NCBI RefSeq assembly: GCF_003711105.1
Contig: NZ_CP023865.1
Span: 7,919,001-7,983,000, forward strand
Origin: Actinoplanes teichomyceticus ATCC 31121
GTDB lineage: Bacteria > Actinomycetota > Actinomycetes > Mycobacteriales > Micromonosporaceae
Direction: 5' to 3'
Length of the DNA stretch: 64,000 bases
Shown here piece after piece: positions 17,436-26,029 of the stretch. The first letter of the stretch is position 1. Every line of letters begins with the position of its first letter. Under the pieces are notes generated by a model. The model had not been told where the DNA came from, ran no database searches, and saw nothing but the letters and a program-made list of their open reading frames with translations. A program made the position numbers and the translations under genes.

Positions 17436-17441
17436 AGAGTA
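17436..17441 (-). promoter_or_regulatory. Candidate -10 box for leaderless folP mRNA
   Basis: TACTCT on the minus strand ends 6 bases before the folP GTG. No clear -35 element is visible, so this is a weak prediction. Confidence 0.3.
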
Positions 17442-17526
17442 CGGGGCCGAGGTGGTTCGAACAGGTGTACGATGCGCCGTGACGCAGACCCCACCAGCCC
17501 TTCACCTTGGGTAACGAAACGGACGC

Positions 17527-17555
17527 TTGTTGCTCGCAAGTACGAGCCGTACTCT
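17527..17555 (+). promoter_or_regulatory. Candidate promoter of the type-IV-like operon
   Basis: TTGTTG at 17527-17532 and TACTCT at 17550-17555 with a 17-base spacer, about 170 bases upstream of the first gene at 17724. It sits in the 294-base divergent gap after folP, in which I see no gene. Confidence 0.35.
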
Positions 17556-17683
17556 TCGGATCTGGGCATCATGAAGTGACCGAAGAGAGCAGACGAGCAT
17601 GGCAGTGCCCGAATGGCTCACTCGACGTAGTGGGCTACAGGCTGCACGATATGGGCGTTGCCGCACGGCTTCACAACTGCAGC

Positions 17684-17709
17684 GTGTCCGTACCCCCCAT
17701 ACCGGACAC
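17684..17709 (+). promoter_or_regulatory. Stem-loop just upstream of the first type-IV-like gene
   Basis: GTGTCCG (17684-17690) pairs with CGGACAC (17703-17709) around a C-rich 12-base loop, directly before the GGGGAGG ribosome-binding site of the 17724 gene. It could mark an operator or limit translation; no partner protein is identified. Confidence 0.4.
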
Positions 17710-17723
17710 GGGGAGGTTTACCG

Positions 17724-18020
17724 ATGATTGCCACCGAGCTCGCCGGTCACGTCGCGACGGCGTTCCACAGCGGCACGCTCGCTGCCGCGGCCGATCCCAA
17801 GGGCATCAACACCGAGGGCATCGTCACCTTCTTCGCGAGCAACATCGCACCGATCCTGCTGGCGGTGCTCGGCGTCATCTTCATCGGCCGGGCCAGCCGC
17901 GGTGAGATCTCCAAGGTGCTCACCAGCTCGGCGATCGCCGTGGTGGGCCTGGCGTTCATCGCCGGAGCGGCGACCCTCTTCTTCCTCGGCGACTACCTGA
18001 TCAAGCTGATCTTCAACTGA
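17724..18020 (+). CDS. Small two-helix membrane protein, VirB2/TrbC-like
   Basis: 98 residues. A polar N terminus, then hydrophobic residues about 30-53 (IVTFFASNIAPILLAVLGVIFIG), a short basic loop (RASRGEISK), and hydrophobic residues about 66-97 ending at FLGDYLIKLIFN. Two transmembrane helices joined by a basic turn resemble VirB2/TrbC pilin precursors of type IV secretion, and its place directly before PrgI- and VirB4-like genes supports this; no signal peptidase site is obvious. ATG 17724 has GGGGAGG 7-8 bases upstream. The assignment is by topology and context, not by a sequence motif. Confidence 0.72.
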   Translation: MIATELAGHVATAFHSGTLAAAADPKGINTEGIVTFFASNIAPILLAVLGVIFIGRASRGEISKVLTSSAIAVVGLAFIAGAATLFFLGDYLIKLIFN

Positions 18021-18021
18021 G

Positions 18022-18384
18022 ATGCGGCTCCGGACCGACGACGACATCTACCGGGCCCGCCTGGTCTATCTCGGCCCGCCCGGCTACACCCTGCCCGTCC
18101 ACCTGCCGTACGCGCAGTACGGCATGTTCGTCGTGCTGGTGCCGCTCTTCATGGCGATCCACTACCTGATCACGCTCGACTTCGACCCGTTCCCGGCCTG
18201 GGAGATCGCCCTGGCCATGGTCACCACGTCGTACGTGTTCCGGCATGTCGACCCGGACCGGCCGGCCCGGGTGGTCATCCGCACCGCGCTCACCGACTGG
18301 CGCCGCACCCGCGAACCCGCCGTGGAGCGACGCGATCCGAGACTTGTCGCCACTCGCATCCGCGTCCGGGAGGAGTTGGTATGA
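18022..18384 (+). CDS. PrgI/VirB3-like membrane protein
   Basis: 120 residues: a basic N terminus with LPVHLPYAQYGMFVVLVPLFMA, a second hydrophobic segment near 52-75 (FPAWEIALAMVTTSYVFRHV), then a basic soluble tail (RTALTDWRRTREPAVERRD). PrgI-family proteins are small, have two transmembrane helices and precede VirB4 ATPases in Gram-positive type IV systems, as here. Starts two bases after the preceding stop. Its TGA overlaps the ATG of the 11-codon cistron at 18381. Confidence 0.72.
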   Translation: MRLRTDDDIYRARLVYLGPPGYTLPVHLPYAQYGMFVVLVPLFMAIHYLITLDFDPFPAWEIALAMVTTSYVFRHVDPDRPARVVIRTALTDWRRTREPAVERRDPRLVATRIRVREELV

Positions 18385-18416
18385 CCTCATCGACCCTCGG
18401 TGGTGTTCACGCATGA
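18381..18416 (+). CDS. 11-codon linking cistron (MTSSTLGGVHA)
   Basis: ATG 18381 lies a good distance after GGAGGAG and overlaps the preceding stop (ATGA). The reading frame MTSSTLGGVHA ends at TGA 18414-18416, itself overlapping the ATG of the VirB4-like gene (ATGA). The strong ribosome-binding site therefore serves this tiny frame, and the large ATPase gene is reached by re-initiation. It may be a translational coupler rather than a functional peptide. Confidence 0.45.
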   Translation: MTSSTLGGVHA

Positions 18417-21400
18417 CCGCCAACCCTCCGCACGGGCATCCCCGCGCGGCTGCACCCTCGCCGGGCAGGCAGAGTAACGGTGTGCGTCCGGACCACTACT
18501 CCCCGCCCGAATCGCTGGACGGCGCCGAAGAGTTCGTCACCGCGCCCGGGCACGGCGGCGTGGGCGTGTTCCAGGCGCCACAGACCGTCCGCGCGCCGAG
18601 CGCCCCGGTCGACACCACGATGGACATCGACTCCCCGTTCCTCGACCTCTTCGGCGGAACCGGCGCCCCCGCCCGGCCGAGCGCGCCCACCCGTCCGAGT
18701 GATCTTCCGGTGGATCCCGCCGAGACCAACGGGCATCGCGCCAACGGCTCCGGGCCGGTCCCGCCGCCGACCCCCCCGGTCACGGATCCACCGGGTGGTG
18801 GCGCCGGATCGACGGCCGTCCCGGTCGACGTGCCGTCGTCCGCCCCGCCCGCCTCGAACGGCTGGCCGGACGCCCCGTTCACCCGGGCCCCGAGCGGTCC
18901 CGAGCCGGACTTCTACCCGGAGCCGGCGGCGGTGCCCGACGACCCGGACGCCGACGACTGGTCGGAGTACGACGAGTGGCCGCCACCGCGGCAGCCGGCG
19001 AGCCCGCCCGCGACCGTGGAACCGGTCGCCACCCCGCCGCTCTGGCAGAACGTGGCCACACCCGGCCGGCCGGCGCCCGCCCCCGAGCCGGTCGCGGCCG
19101 CCCTGCCGGTACCCGTACCCGAAAAGGCGCCCGCCAAGCGCAAGCCGAGGACTCCGGCGAAACGCGAGGCGGCCGGCCGCAAGCAGCCGAAGGCGCCGCG
19201 TCCGGCGCCGCTGCGCCCGCAGAAACTCAAGTTCAACGACCGCGACCCGGCCATCGAGCTGGCGATCAGCGAGATCGCCGGGCACCTCACCTTCACCCAG
19301 AGCACCGTCACGGCCTGGTACTACCTGCCCGAGGTGCGCTGGGCGTTCCGGCCGGACGCGGAACGCGAGGCGCTGCTCAGCGCGATCTCCGAGCAGTACG
19401 CGGGCCTGGCCGGCTTCCGGCTGCACCTGCGGCGCACCACCCGCCCGTTCCCGGCCGACGAGTGGGCGCGCACGGTGGACTCGTTCACCGCCAAGCCGCT
19501 GCCCGACGTGCACGGCGCCACGTCCTGGTCGGACCATCTGGTCGCGGCGCAGCGGCACCTGCTGTCGGTCAACCACGCGGAGGGGCAGACCTATCTCGGC
19601 GTCACCTTCGCCCGGCGCTCGCTCGGCGACACGTTCTCCGAGCGGGTGCTGCGCGTCTTCGGCCGCGGCACCTCGGAGAACGAGCGGCGCAAGCTGGGCC
19701 GCACGGTCGAGCAGTTCGACGAGGTGCTCAACGCGTTCGGGATGCGCGGCCGGCGGGTCACCCCGCAGGAGCTGGAATGGCTGCTGTTCCGCTCGGTGGC
19801 GCTGTGCATGGCGCCGCCCGGGCTGCTCTCCCCGGTCTCCAACGGCCACTGGGAGACCGGCGACCTGCTGGCACTGACCGAGCAGGTGGAGCGGTACCGC
19901 ACGCCGTACGGCTCCACGGTGAAGCTGGTGAACCGGATGACCGGTGAGGAACGCCACATCGCGGTGCTCTCGGTCGGCCGGATGGAGCCGCTGGAGATCC
20001 CCGAGAAACACGAGCCGTGGCTGCACTTCCACGAGCGGCTCCCGTGGCCGATGGAGCTCTCCTCCCGGCTGGACATCCTCGGCTCGGGCAGCTCCTTCAA
20101 GAACCTGGAGCACCGGCTGCGGATGATCCGGTCGCAGCAGCTGGACTACGCCGAGCACGGCATCGACGCCCCACCGGAGCTGGAGCGGCTGGCCAAGCGC
20201 GCGCTGGTGATCGGCGACGAGATGACCACCGGCCTGCCCACCGAATCGGCCCGGGCCCACGGCTGGCACCGGATCGCGGTCGGCGGCGCCAACCGCGAGG
20301 AGTGCCTGGAACGCGCCCGGCGGCTGATCCAGCTCTACTCCCGTGAACTGCGGATCTCCCTGCAACACCCGAAGAACCAGGATCAGCTGGCGCGCGAGTT
20401 CATCCCCGGCGAACCGATCGCCAACACCGGGTACGTCCGGCGGATGCCGGTCAAGCTGCTGGCCGCGGCGCTTCCGCAGGCCGCCTCCACGGTCGGTGAC
20501 CGGCGCGGCGACCTGATCGGGCGGACCGCCGGCACCTGCCGCCGGCCGGTCTTCCTCGACCTGCACTTCCCGATGGAGGTACGGGAACGCTCCGGACTCG
20601 GCGTCTTCGTGGCCGAGCCGGGCGGTGGCAAGTCGACGCTGATGGGCGCGCTCGGCTACCTCAACGCCCGCCGCGGCGTGCAGGTGACCCTGCTCGACCC
20701 GTCCGGGCCGCTCGCCCGGCTGTGCCAGATGCCGGAACTGCGTCCGTACAGCCGGGTGCTGAACCTCACCGGATCCGAGCAGGGGACGCTCGCGCCGTAC
20801 GCGCTGATCCCGACCCCGATCCGCTCGGAGTTCCCGACCGGCCCGACCGGCGACCGGGAGTTCGAGATCGCGGTCTCCAACGCCCGCGCCGAACGCCGCA
20901 TGCTGGTCCAGGACATCTGCTCGATGCTGGTGCCGCCGCAGGTGGCCAAGGAGGCGTCCACCGCGACGCTGCTGCGGCACGCCGTCCGGCAGGTCCCGGC
21001 CGAGGAGACGTCCACCCTCGACGACGTGGTCGCCACCCTCCAGGGCCTGGACGACGACGGCAGGGAGCTGGCCAACCTGCTGCTGGACACCGCGGAGATG
21101 CCGCTGGCGCTGCTCTTCTTCGGTCGCCCCCCGCAGCACCTGCTCGGCGCCGACTCCGCCCTCACCGTGATCACCATGGCCGGCCTGCGGCTGCCCGACC
21201 TCAAGATCGAGCGGGAGTACTGGTCGGCCGAGGAGTCCCTCGCCCTGCCGATGCTGCACACCGCCCACCGGCTCGCCGTGCGACGCTGCTACGGCGGCTC
21301 GATGTCGTCCCGCAAGATGGTCGGCCTCGACGAGGCACACTTCATGGAGGGCTGGCGGTCCGGACGATCGTTCCTGGTCCGGCTCGCCCGCGACTCCCGG

Positions 21401-21778
21401 AAATGGAACCTGGCCGCGCTGGTCGCCTCCCAGAACCCGCGCGACATCCTCGGCCTGGACGTGCAGAACCTGGTCTCCACGGTCTTCGTCGGCCGGATCG
21501 CCGAGGACCAGGAGATCGCCTCCGAGGCGTTGCGGCTGCTGCGGGTCCCGGTCCATGACGGCTACGAAGCGACGCTCGCGTCGCTGTCCCAGGTGGACAC
21601 GTCATCCCAGCACCGGCTGGGCTTCCGCGAATTCGTCATGCGCGACGTGGACGGGCGGGTCCAGAAGGTTCGCGTCGACGTCTCGTACGTCGACGGGTTG
21701 TTGGAGCACCTGGACACGACGCCTGGAGCGGCGCAGCAGCCTGCGGTGGTGCCGCTCCCGTCCGACCTGGAGGTTTGA
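18413..21778 (+). CDS. VirB4-like ATPase (TraC/ATP-GTP-binding conjugation-type)
   Basis: 1121 residues. Residues 1-250 are Pro/Ala-rich and disordered-looking, with a basic Lys/Ala stretch (EKAPAKRKPRTPAKREAAG) near 240. A mixed domain follows (WAFRPDAEREALLSAISEQYAG), then the C-terminal ATPase: Walker A FVAEPGGGKST with Lys740 and Walker B VGLDEAHFMEG with Asp973-Glu974, and a QNPRD sensor-like motif. VirB4 ATPases power type IV secretion from the inner membrane. There is no in-frame start between the previous gene and ATG 18413, so translation must enter here, probably by coupling. The arrangement recalls the streptomycete cmd cluster (SCO4126-4131), which I cite from memory. Confidence 0.85.
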   Translation: MTANPPHGHPRAAAPSPGRQSNGVRPDHYSPPESLDGAEEFVTAPGHGGVGVFQAPQTVRAPSAPVDTTMDIDSPFLDLFGGTGAPARPSAPTRPSDLPVDPAETNGHRANGSGPVPPPTPPVTDPPGGGAGSTAVPVDVPSSAPPASNGWPDAPFTRAPSGPEPDFYPEPAAVPDDPDADDWSEYDEWPPPRQPASPPATVEPVATPPLWQNVATPGRPAPAPEPVAAALPVPVPEKAPAKRKPRTPAKREAAGRKQPKAPRPAPLRPQKLKFNDRDPAIELAISEIAGHLTFTQSTVTAWYYLPEVRWAFRPDAEREALLSAISEQYAGLAGFRLHLRRTTRPFPADEWARTVDSFTAKPLPDVHGATSWSDHLVAAQRHLLSVNHAEGQTYLGVTFARRSLGDTFSERVLRVFGRGTSENERRKLGRTVEQFDEVLNAFGMRGRRVTPQELEWLLFRSVALCMAPPGLLSPVSNGHWETGDLLALTEQVERYRTPYGSTVKLVNRMTGEERHIAVLSVGRMEPLEIPEKHEPWLHFHERLPWPMELSSRLDILGSGSSFKNLEHRLRMIRSQQLDYAEHGIDAPPELERLAKRALVIGDEMTTGLPTESARAHGWHRIAVGGANREECLERARRLIQLYSRELRISLQHPKNQDQLAREFIPGEPIANTGYVRRMPVKLLAAALPQAASTVGDRRGDLIGRTAGTCRRPVFLDLHFPMEVRERSGLGVFVAEPGGGKSTLMGALGYLNARRGVQVTLLDPSGPLARLCQMPELRPYSRVLNLTGSEQGTLAPYALIPTPIRSEFPTGPTGDREFEIAVSNARAERRMLVQDICSMLVPPQVAKEASTATLLRHAVRQVPAEETSTLDDVVATLQGLDDDGRELANLLLDTAEMPLALLFFGRPPQHLLGADSALTVITMAGLRLPDLKIEREYWSAEESLALPMLHTAHRLAVRRCYGGSMSSRKMVGLDEAHFMEGWRSGRSFLVRLARDSRKWNLAALVASQNPRDILGLDVQNLVSTVFVGRIAEDQEIASEALRLLRVPVHDGYEATLASLSQVDTSSQHRLGFREFVMRDVDGRVQKVRVDVSYVDGLLEHLDTTPGAAQQPAVVPLPSDLEV

Positions 21779-21779
21779 G

Positions 21780-23756
21780 ATGGTGCGGCGGGGGTTGGCG
21801 CTGTTTTCGGCCATGGTTGTGCTGGTGGTGGCGTCGATCGCCTGGGCGGTCGCCGCACCGTCGGGGGCGTACGCAGCCCCCGGCAAGGCACCCGGCGGGC
21901 CCTGCAGCCTGGAAGAGTGGAAGAAGGACTTCCGGCAATGTGTCAACCGCCTCAAGGATGCAGCAGGCGAAAAGGCGTCCTGCGAAAGCGCACCTACACC
22001 CAGCACCCCTGACTCTGGCCTGGCGGGATGGTTCGCCGAAAAACCAGAAGCGTCCAATCAGCCAGGCCCCAAAGGCATGTACACCCTTTACGGATATGCC
22101 GGATACAGCTTTCCAATCTACGACCAAGAAGGCGGTTGCACCGCACCACTGACAGAAGCCGACTCGCGAATAGAATCGACCATCGCGAACGGTGAGTTCA
22201 TGGTAGCGACGGCGATTATCGGCGCATCGAACGCACTCCGTGAGCGAGCTTGGGACCCGCAGTCGCTCTGGGGCTGGGCCGACACGCTGGTTCAGCAGGC
22301 AACTACGGCGGTCTACCAGAAGGTTTTTACGGCATTCGGCGTTATCACCCTGGCAATTGTCGGCATCTACCTCATCTGGCGGTCTCGGCAAGCGGACATG
22401 GGGGCAGCAACGACAACTGCCGGCTGGGCCATCTTGGTCATGGTCGGCGTCACCGCGATCGCTGCCTGGCCTGTTCGGTCAGCCAATCTCGCCGACCAAA
22501 GCCTCGTAACCTCGCTCAGTGTGGTGCACGACGCTGTAGGCCCCAGAGCCCAGAGCCCAGCGTCCGGTACCGACTGCAAGCTGGGTAAGGCCGACGCCTG
22601 CACAGACAAGCGGCCACCGGCAGTTCGCGCCAGCGACACAGCCACCGAAACGATGCTCTATCGAAACTGGCTTCGGGGCGTTCTTGGATCTGCCGACAGC
22701 GAAACCGCACAAAAGTACGGTCTCGCCCTTTATGATGCCCACTCTCTACGCTGGGACGAGGCCGAGGAGATCCGCAAGAACCCAGCCATCCGAGAAGCAA
22801 CACTAGAGCGCAAGAGAACTCAATGGTCGCTCGTTGCACAACAAATCAAGACCGAAGATCCGGAGGCGTATGACTACCTCCAAGGGACCAATGGCATGGA
22901 ACGGATTGGCTCGGGATTCATCGCCGCCCTAGCTGCACTGATGTTCGCCATGTTCGACCTAACCGCCTCGGTTCTTGTGCTCCTCGGCTTCCTGATCTTC
23001 CGATGGGCGGTAATCGCGGTTCCTATTCTAGGAACAATTGGTCTCCTGAGGCCGGCAAGCGCTGGCATCCGACGCCTCGGTAATGCCGTTGTAGCAGCGA
23101 TCTTCAATATCGCCATCTTCGGGACAGGCGCTGCCATCTACCTCTTTGCCGTAGACCTCATCATGAACACGGCAAGCCTTCCGGGATGGTTGCAGGTGGT
23201 TCTGGTCTGGCTGTGCGGCGTTGTGGGCTGGCTGCTGCTTCGCCCGTATCGCAGGATCACTCAACTCGGCGGTAAGGACGGCGCTGCCACCATCGCCTCC
23301 GGCGGGTCCTGGCATCGCCGCTTCTTCCGGGACATGCGCGAGGCCGCGAAGCTGGAGGTCGCCGAGGGCGGCAGCACCCGTGAGCCCGTGATCGGCAAAG
23401 ACGGGCGCGTTGTCTTCATCGAACAGCGCAACCTACGCCCTGAGGCTCGGCTCGAAGACCCGGCGCACGCGGCTTCGACCCGCAGCGAGACGGCCGCCGT
23501 CGCCACCCTTGGTGACGAGCCCCGACCGGGCCTTCCGGTCCGTCCGGACGGCAACGAGTCCGTCCGTGAGGGCAAGCCGGCTGCGGTGGAACCCACCACG
23601 CCGAACCGACCTGCTCCAGTGCGTGCTCGGCGCACCGCCGAATGGACGGAGCCGGACGTGGCAGAGCGCCCGACATCGTATGCCATCTATCGCCCGGAGA
23701 CCGGTTCGACCACCCAGGAACCGGCGACGCCCCGGGTGCGGTCAGAGGCGAGGTGA
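21780..23756 (+). CDS. VirB6/TrbL-like polytopic membrane protein
   Basis: 658 residues with a signal-like N terminus (MVRRGLALFSAMVVLVVASIAWAV, then AYAAPG). An extracytoplasmic Cys-containing region (GPCSLEEWKKDFRQCV, CESAPTP, EGGCTAPL) follows, then hydrophobic segments near 185-205, 215-235, and four more at 375-500 (GFIAALAALMFAMFDLTA; VIAVPILGTIGLL; AVVAAIFNIAIFGTGAAIYLF; LQVVLVWLCGVVGWLLL). A polar C-terminal tail of about 150 residues ends the protein. The pattern fits VirB6/TrbL channel proteins. Codons for about residues 50-495 are visibly richer in A and T than the two ends: a mosaic gene. Confidence 0.78.
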   Translation: MVRRGLALFSAMVVLVVASIAWAVAAPSGAYAAPGKAPGGPCSLEEWKKDFRQCVNRLKDAAGEKASCESAPTPSTPDSGLAGWFAEKPEASNQPGPKGMYTLYGYAGYSFPIYDQEGGCTAPLTEADSRIESTIANGEFMVATAIIGASNALRERAWDPQSLWGWADTLVQQATTAVYQKVFTAFGVITLAIVGIYLIWRSRQADMGAATTTAGWAILVMVGVTAIAAWPVRSANLADQSLVTSLSVVHDAVGPRAQSPASGTDCKLGKADACTDKRPPAVRASDTATETMLYRNWLRGVLGSADSETAQKYGLALYDAHSLRWDEAEEIRKNPAIREATLERKRTQWSLVAQQIKTEDPEAYDYLQGTNGMERIGSGFIAALAALMFAMFDLTASVLVLLGFLIFRWAVIAVPILGTIGLLRPASAGIRRLGNAVVAAIFNIAIFGTGAAIYLFAVDLIMNTASLPGWLQVVLVWLCGVVGWLLLRPYRRITQLGGKDGAATIASGGSWHRRFFRDMREAAKLEVAEGGSTREPVIGKDGRVVFIEQRNLRPEARLEDPAHAASTRSETAAVATLGDEPRPGLPVRPDGNESVREGKPAAVEPTTPNRPAPVRARRTAEWTEPDVAERPTSYAIYRPETGSTTQEPATPRVRSEAR

Positions 23757-23759
23757 CGC

Positions 23760-24305
23760 ATGTCGGGAGTGATCGCGCGCGGACTCAACGCCCTCTTCCG
23801 CTCGCGTTGGGGAATAGCCCTGGTTCTTGCCGTCATCGTGCTCGCTGTGGTCGGCGTCGGACGACTGTTCTCCGACGGAGATGCCGGCTCCCCCTTGGCC
23901 GGCCTCGGTTCGCCGGCTCCCGCGATCAGCATCAACCCGGCCGACGACGACAGTGTCGTCTCCTCGGAGCCACCGCCCACCCCGAAGACCAGTCCCGGAC
24001 GTGCCCAGCCGGAGGCGGTGGCCTACGCCTTCGCCTCGGCATGGGTGAGTCACACCGGCGTGACGTCGAAGAAGTGGCTCGACCGCCTGGTTCCGAACGC
24101 CTCCACCGATCTCGCTGACCAACTTCGTGGCGTCGACCCGGCCGGCGTTCCGGCGAACCGAGTGGTCGGCCGCCCGGTCGTGGAGGCGGTCAACGACACC
24201 CTGGTCAACGCGGTGGTGACGATGGACTCCGGCAGGCTGAGCCTGCGCCTGGTCGCACCCGACGGCCATTGGCTCGTGGACGGCATCGACTGGGAGGCGG
24301 CGTGA
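23760..24305 (+). CDS. Single-pass membrane protein with NTF2/VirB8-like extracytoplasmic domain
   Basis: 181 residues: cytoplasmic basic start, transmembrane segment near 17-37 (WGIALVLAVIVLAVVGVGRLF), Pro/Ser linker, then a domain (PEAVAYAFASAWVS ... LRLVAPDGHWLVDGIDWEA) whose helical start and tryptophan-rich final strands resemble TcpC/VirB8-type NTF2-like folds. VirB8 homologues are core assembly factors of type IV systems, which fits the position after the VirB6-like gene; the fold assignment is an inference. ATG 23760 lies four bases after the previous stop, and its own stop overlaps the next gene's GTG. Confidence 0.7.
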   Translation: MSGVIARGLNALFRSRWGIALVLAVIVLAVVGVGRLFSDGDAGSPLAGLGSPAPAISINPADDDSVVSSEPPPTPKTSPGRAQPEAVAYAFASAWVSHTGVTSKKWLDRLVPNASTDLADQLRGVDPAGVPANRVVGRPVVEAVNDTLVNAVVTMDSGRLSLRLVAPDGHWLVDGIDWEAA

Positions 24306-25426
24306 GTCTCCGGCGGCCGCGCAAGGTCGTACTTCTGGCCGCTCTGGTGACCACCCTTGCGCTGCTGTGCTGCGCCGGAAGCGTCACGGTCATCCTGTTC
24401 GGCGGGTTCAGCGACGATGACGACGAACGCGCCAACCTCACCATGGCCGCGTTCGGATGCGGCGAGGCCGGTCCGATCGATCCCAATGCCGAACTGCCGG
24501 ACGTCCGGGAGTACGGCGACCAGCAGGTCCGTAACGCGGCCATCATCATCAATGTCGGCGCGAAGATGCGGATGCCGCCGCGCGCATGGGTGATCGCGGT
24601 GGCGACCGCGATGCAGGAGTCCGGGCTGGTCAATCTGGGCCATCTCGGCGCCCGGAACGACCACGATTCGCTCGGCCTCTTCCAGCAGCGGCCGAGCTCG
24701 GGCTGGGGCACGCCGGAACAGGTCCGGGATCCGGAGTACGCCGCCACGAAGTTCTACCAGAAGCTCAAGAAGGTACGAGGCTGGGAGAAGAAGTCCCTGA
24801 CCCGGGCGGCGCAGGCGGTTCAGATCAGCGCCTACCCGGACGCCTACGCCAAGCATGAACCGGCCGCGACTCAGATGGTCAACATGCTGGCCGATGGTGC
24901 GGCCAACGCGGTGGGGAACTCCCTGTCGATGGAATGCGCGGCGTCGGGCCAGATCGCCGCGTCCGGCTGGACGAACCCGGTCCAGGCGGAAGTCGGATCC
25001 GGCTTCCGGACTCCGGAACGGCCCAACCACCAGGGTGTCGACCTGATGGTCGGTAGGTACGCGCCGATCGTCGCGGCGGCAAGCGGCATCGTGTCGATGG
25101 TGAAGTGCGACGAGGACTTCCGGGGTCGGAAGACGTGCAACGTCGACGGGTACCCGGGCAAGGGCGGATGTGGCTGGATGGTGGAGATCGAGCATGCCGG
25201 GAACGTGATGACCCGGTACTGTCACATGGTGCAGCGCCCCTTCGTCCACAAGAACCAGAAGGTCACCGCGGGTGAGGTCATCGGCCGTGTCGGCACAAGC
25301 GGCAACTCGTCCGGTCCCCACCTGCACTTCGAGGTCCATATGAACAATGACCGATCGAGTGCCGGCGCGACGAACCCCGTGCCGTTCATGCAGCAGCACG
25401 GCGCACCACTGGGCGACGCCGGATAA
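24302..25426 (+). CDS. Cell-wall hydrolase: lytic transglycosylase-like plus M23 endopeptidase domains
   Basis: 374 residues. N-terminal membrane anchor at about 7-33 (VVLLAALVTTLALLCC), Asp-rich linker, then a lysozyme-like domain with catalytic-type Glu in MQESGLVNLGHLGARNDHDSLG and LFQQRPSSGWGT (about residues 90-175). A C-terminal LytM/M23 domain carries the zinc motifs HQGVDLM and HLHFEV and the loop GTSGNSSGPHLHF. Such bifunctional hydrolases (VirB1/CwlT type) open peptidoglycan for Gram-positive type IV channels. GTG 24302 overlaps the preceding stop (GTGA). The TAA stop, unusual here, overlaps the next ATG. Confidence 0.87.
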   Translation: MSLRRPRKVVLLAALVTTLALLCCAGSVTVILFGGFSDDDDERANLTMAAFGCGEAGPIDPNAELPDVREYGDQQVRNAAIIINVGAKMRMPPRAWVIAVATAMQESGLVNLGHLGARNDHDSLGLFQQRPSSGWGTPEQVRDPEYAATKFYQKLKKVRGWEKKSLTRAAQAVQISAYPDAYAKHEPAATQMVNMLADGAANAVGNSLSMECAASGQIAASGWTNPVQAEVGSGFRTPERPNHQGVDLMVGRYAPIVAAASGIVSMVKCDEDFRGRKTCNVDGYPGKGGCGWMVEIEHAGNVMTRYCHMVQRPFVHKNQKVTAGEVIGRVGTSGNSSGPHLHFEVHMNNDRSSAGATNPVPFMQQHGAPLGDAG

Positions 25427-26028
25427 TGAGCGAACCCGTTCCCGACCCTTTCTTCAGTCAAGCCAGCTGGGAGCTTGAGCCTCCTCGGCCAGTCGTTCCA
25501 GTGCCGGCCACAATGAGCGGACAGCTGCGAGGCCGTCGAGTTCTTATCGGCCTGCCTGGCCTTGGATGGCGCTGCGATCTCCGAGCTGATGAGAAGGTAG
25601 TCCAAGGAAGTCGGACCTACATTCCCGTAATGCCAGAAGCGGAATGGTACCGGGCCGAGTCGGAGCAAACTGAAGTATTCGCTGCCCTCGTTCCGATTGA
25701 CCGCGTTTGGGTGGAAGACCTAGGCGTGTCCGCCCCATTCGTATCGGCCACGCCACCGAAGCCGAGGCTGGTCTCACTCGATGAGCCCTCTCGACGACTA
25801 CCGGTACCAGCCGATCAGGCCACCTCACTGACAGGCCAGCGCGCGGTTCGGCTTCTAGACGATGGTGGCGAAGAGCGAGACTTACGCGTCACCACCGAGC
25901 TGTATACGAGTGAAAATGGTGAAGTCTGCGCACGCGTGGCCATCGAACTGGAGTGGTACCGGTGGGCATGGAACGGACGAGTTCCGCAGACCCTAGAGGT
26001 ACCGTCTCGCCTTCTGTGGCTTGAATAA
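25426..26028 (+). CDS. Hypothetical protein at the end of the type-IV-like operon
   Basis: 200 residues, soluble, no signal peptide. Tryptophans are prominent (SWELEPPRP, GWRCDLRAD, EWYRAES, ELEWYRWAWNGRVPQ), and composition suggests a beta-rich domain. I do not recognise it. Base composition is well below the neighbours (one 60-base line counted by hand is 53% G+C), with ATA/TTA-free but A/T-ending codons. Its ATG overlaps the stop of the hydrolase gene (TAATG), so it belongs to the operon. Could be an accessory or immunity-type factor; no evidence decides. Stops one base before the stop of the convergent 26030 gene. Confidence 0.7.
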   Translation: MSEPVPDPFFSQASWELEPPRPVVPVPATMSGQLRGRRVLIGLPGLGWRCDLRADEKVVQGSRTYIPVMPEAEWYRAESEQTEVFAALVPIDRVWVEDLGVSAPFVSATPPKPRLVSLDEPSRRLPVPADQATSLTGQRAVRLLDDGGEERDLRVTTELYTSENGEVCARVAIELEWYRWAWNGRVPQTLEVPSRLLWLE

Positions 26029-26029
26029 G

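Noticed and set aside
17450..17470. GGTTCGAAC string resembling a tRNA T-loop
   Set aside because: The bases on each side cannot form the T-stem and no cloverleaf is present.
18407..21556. Minus-strand frame of 1049 codons opposite the VirB4-like gene
   Set aside because: Shadow of the real gene; composition is Arg/Gly/Asp/His-rich with no motif.
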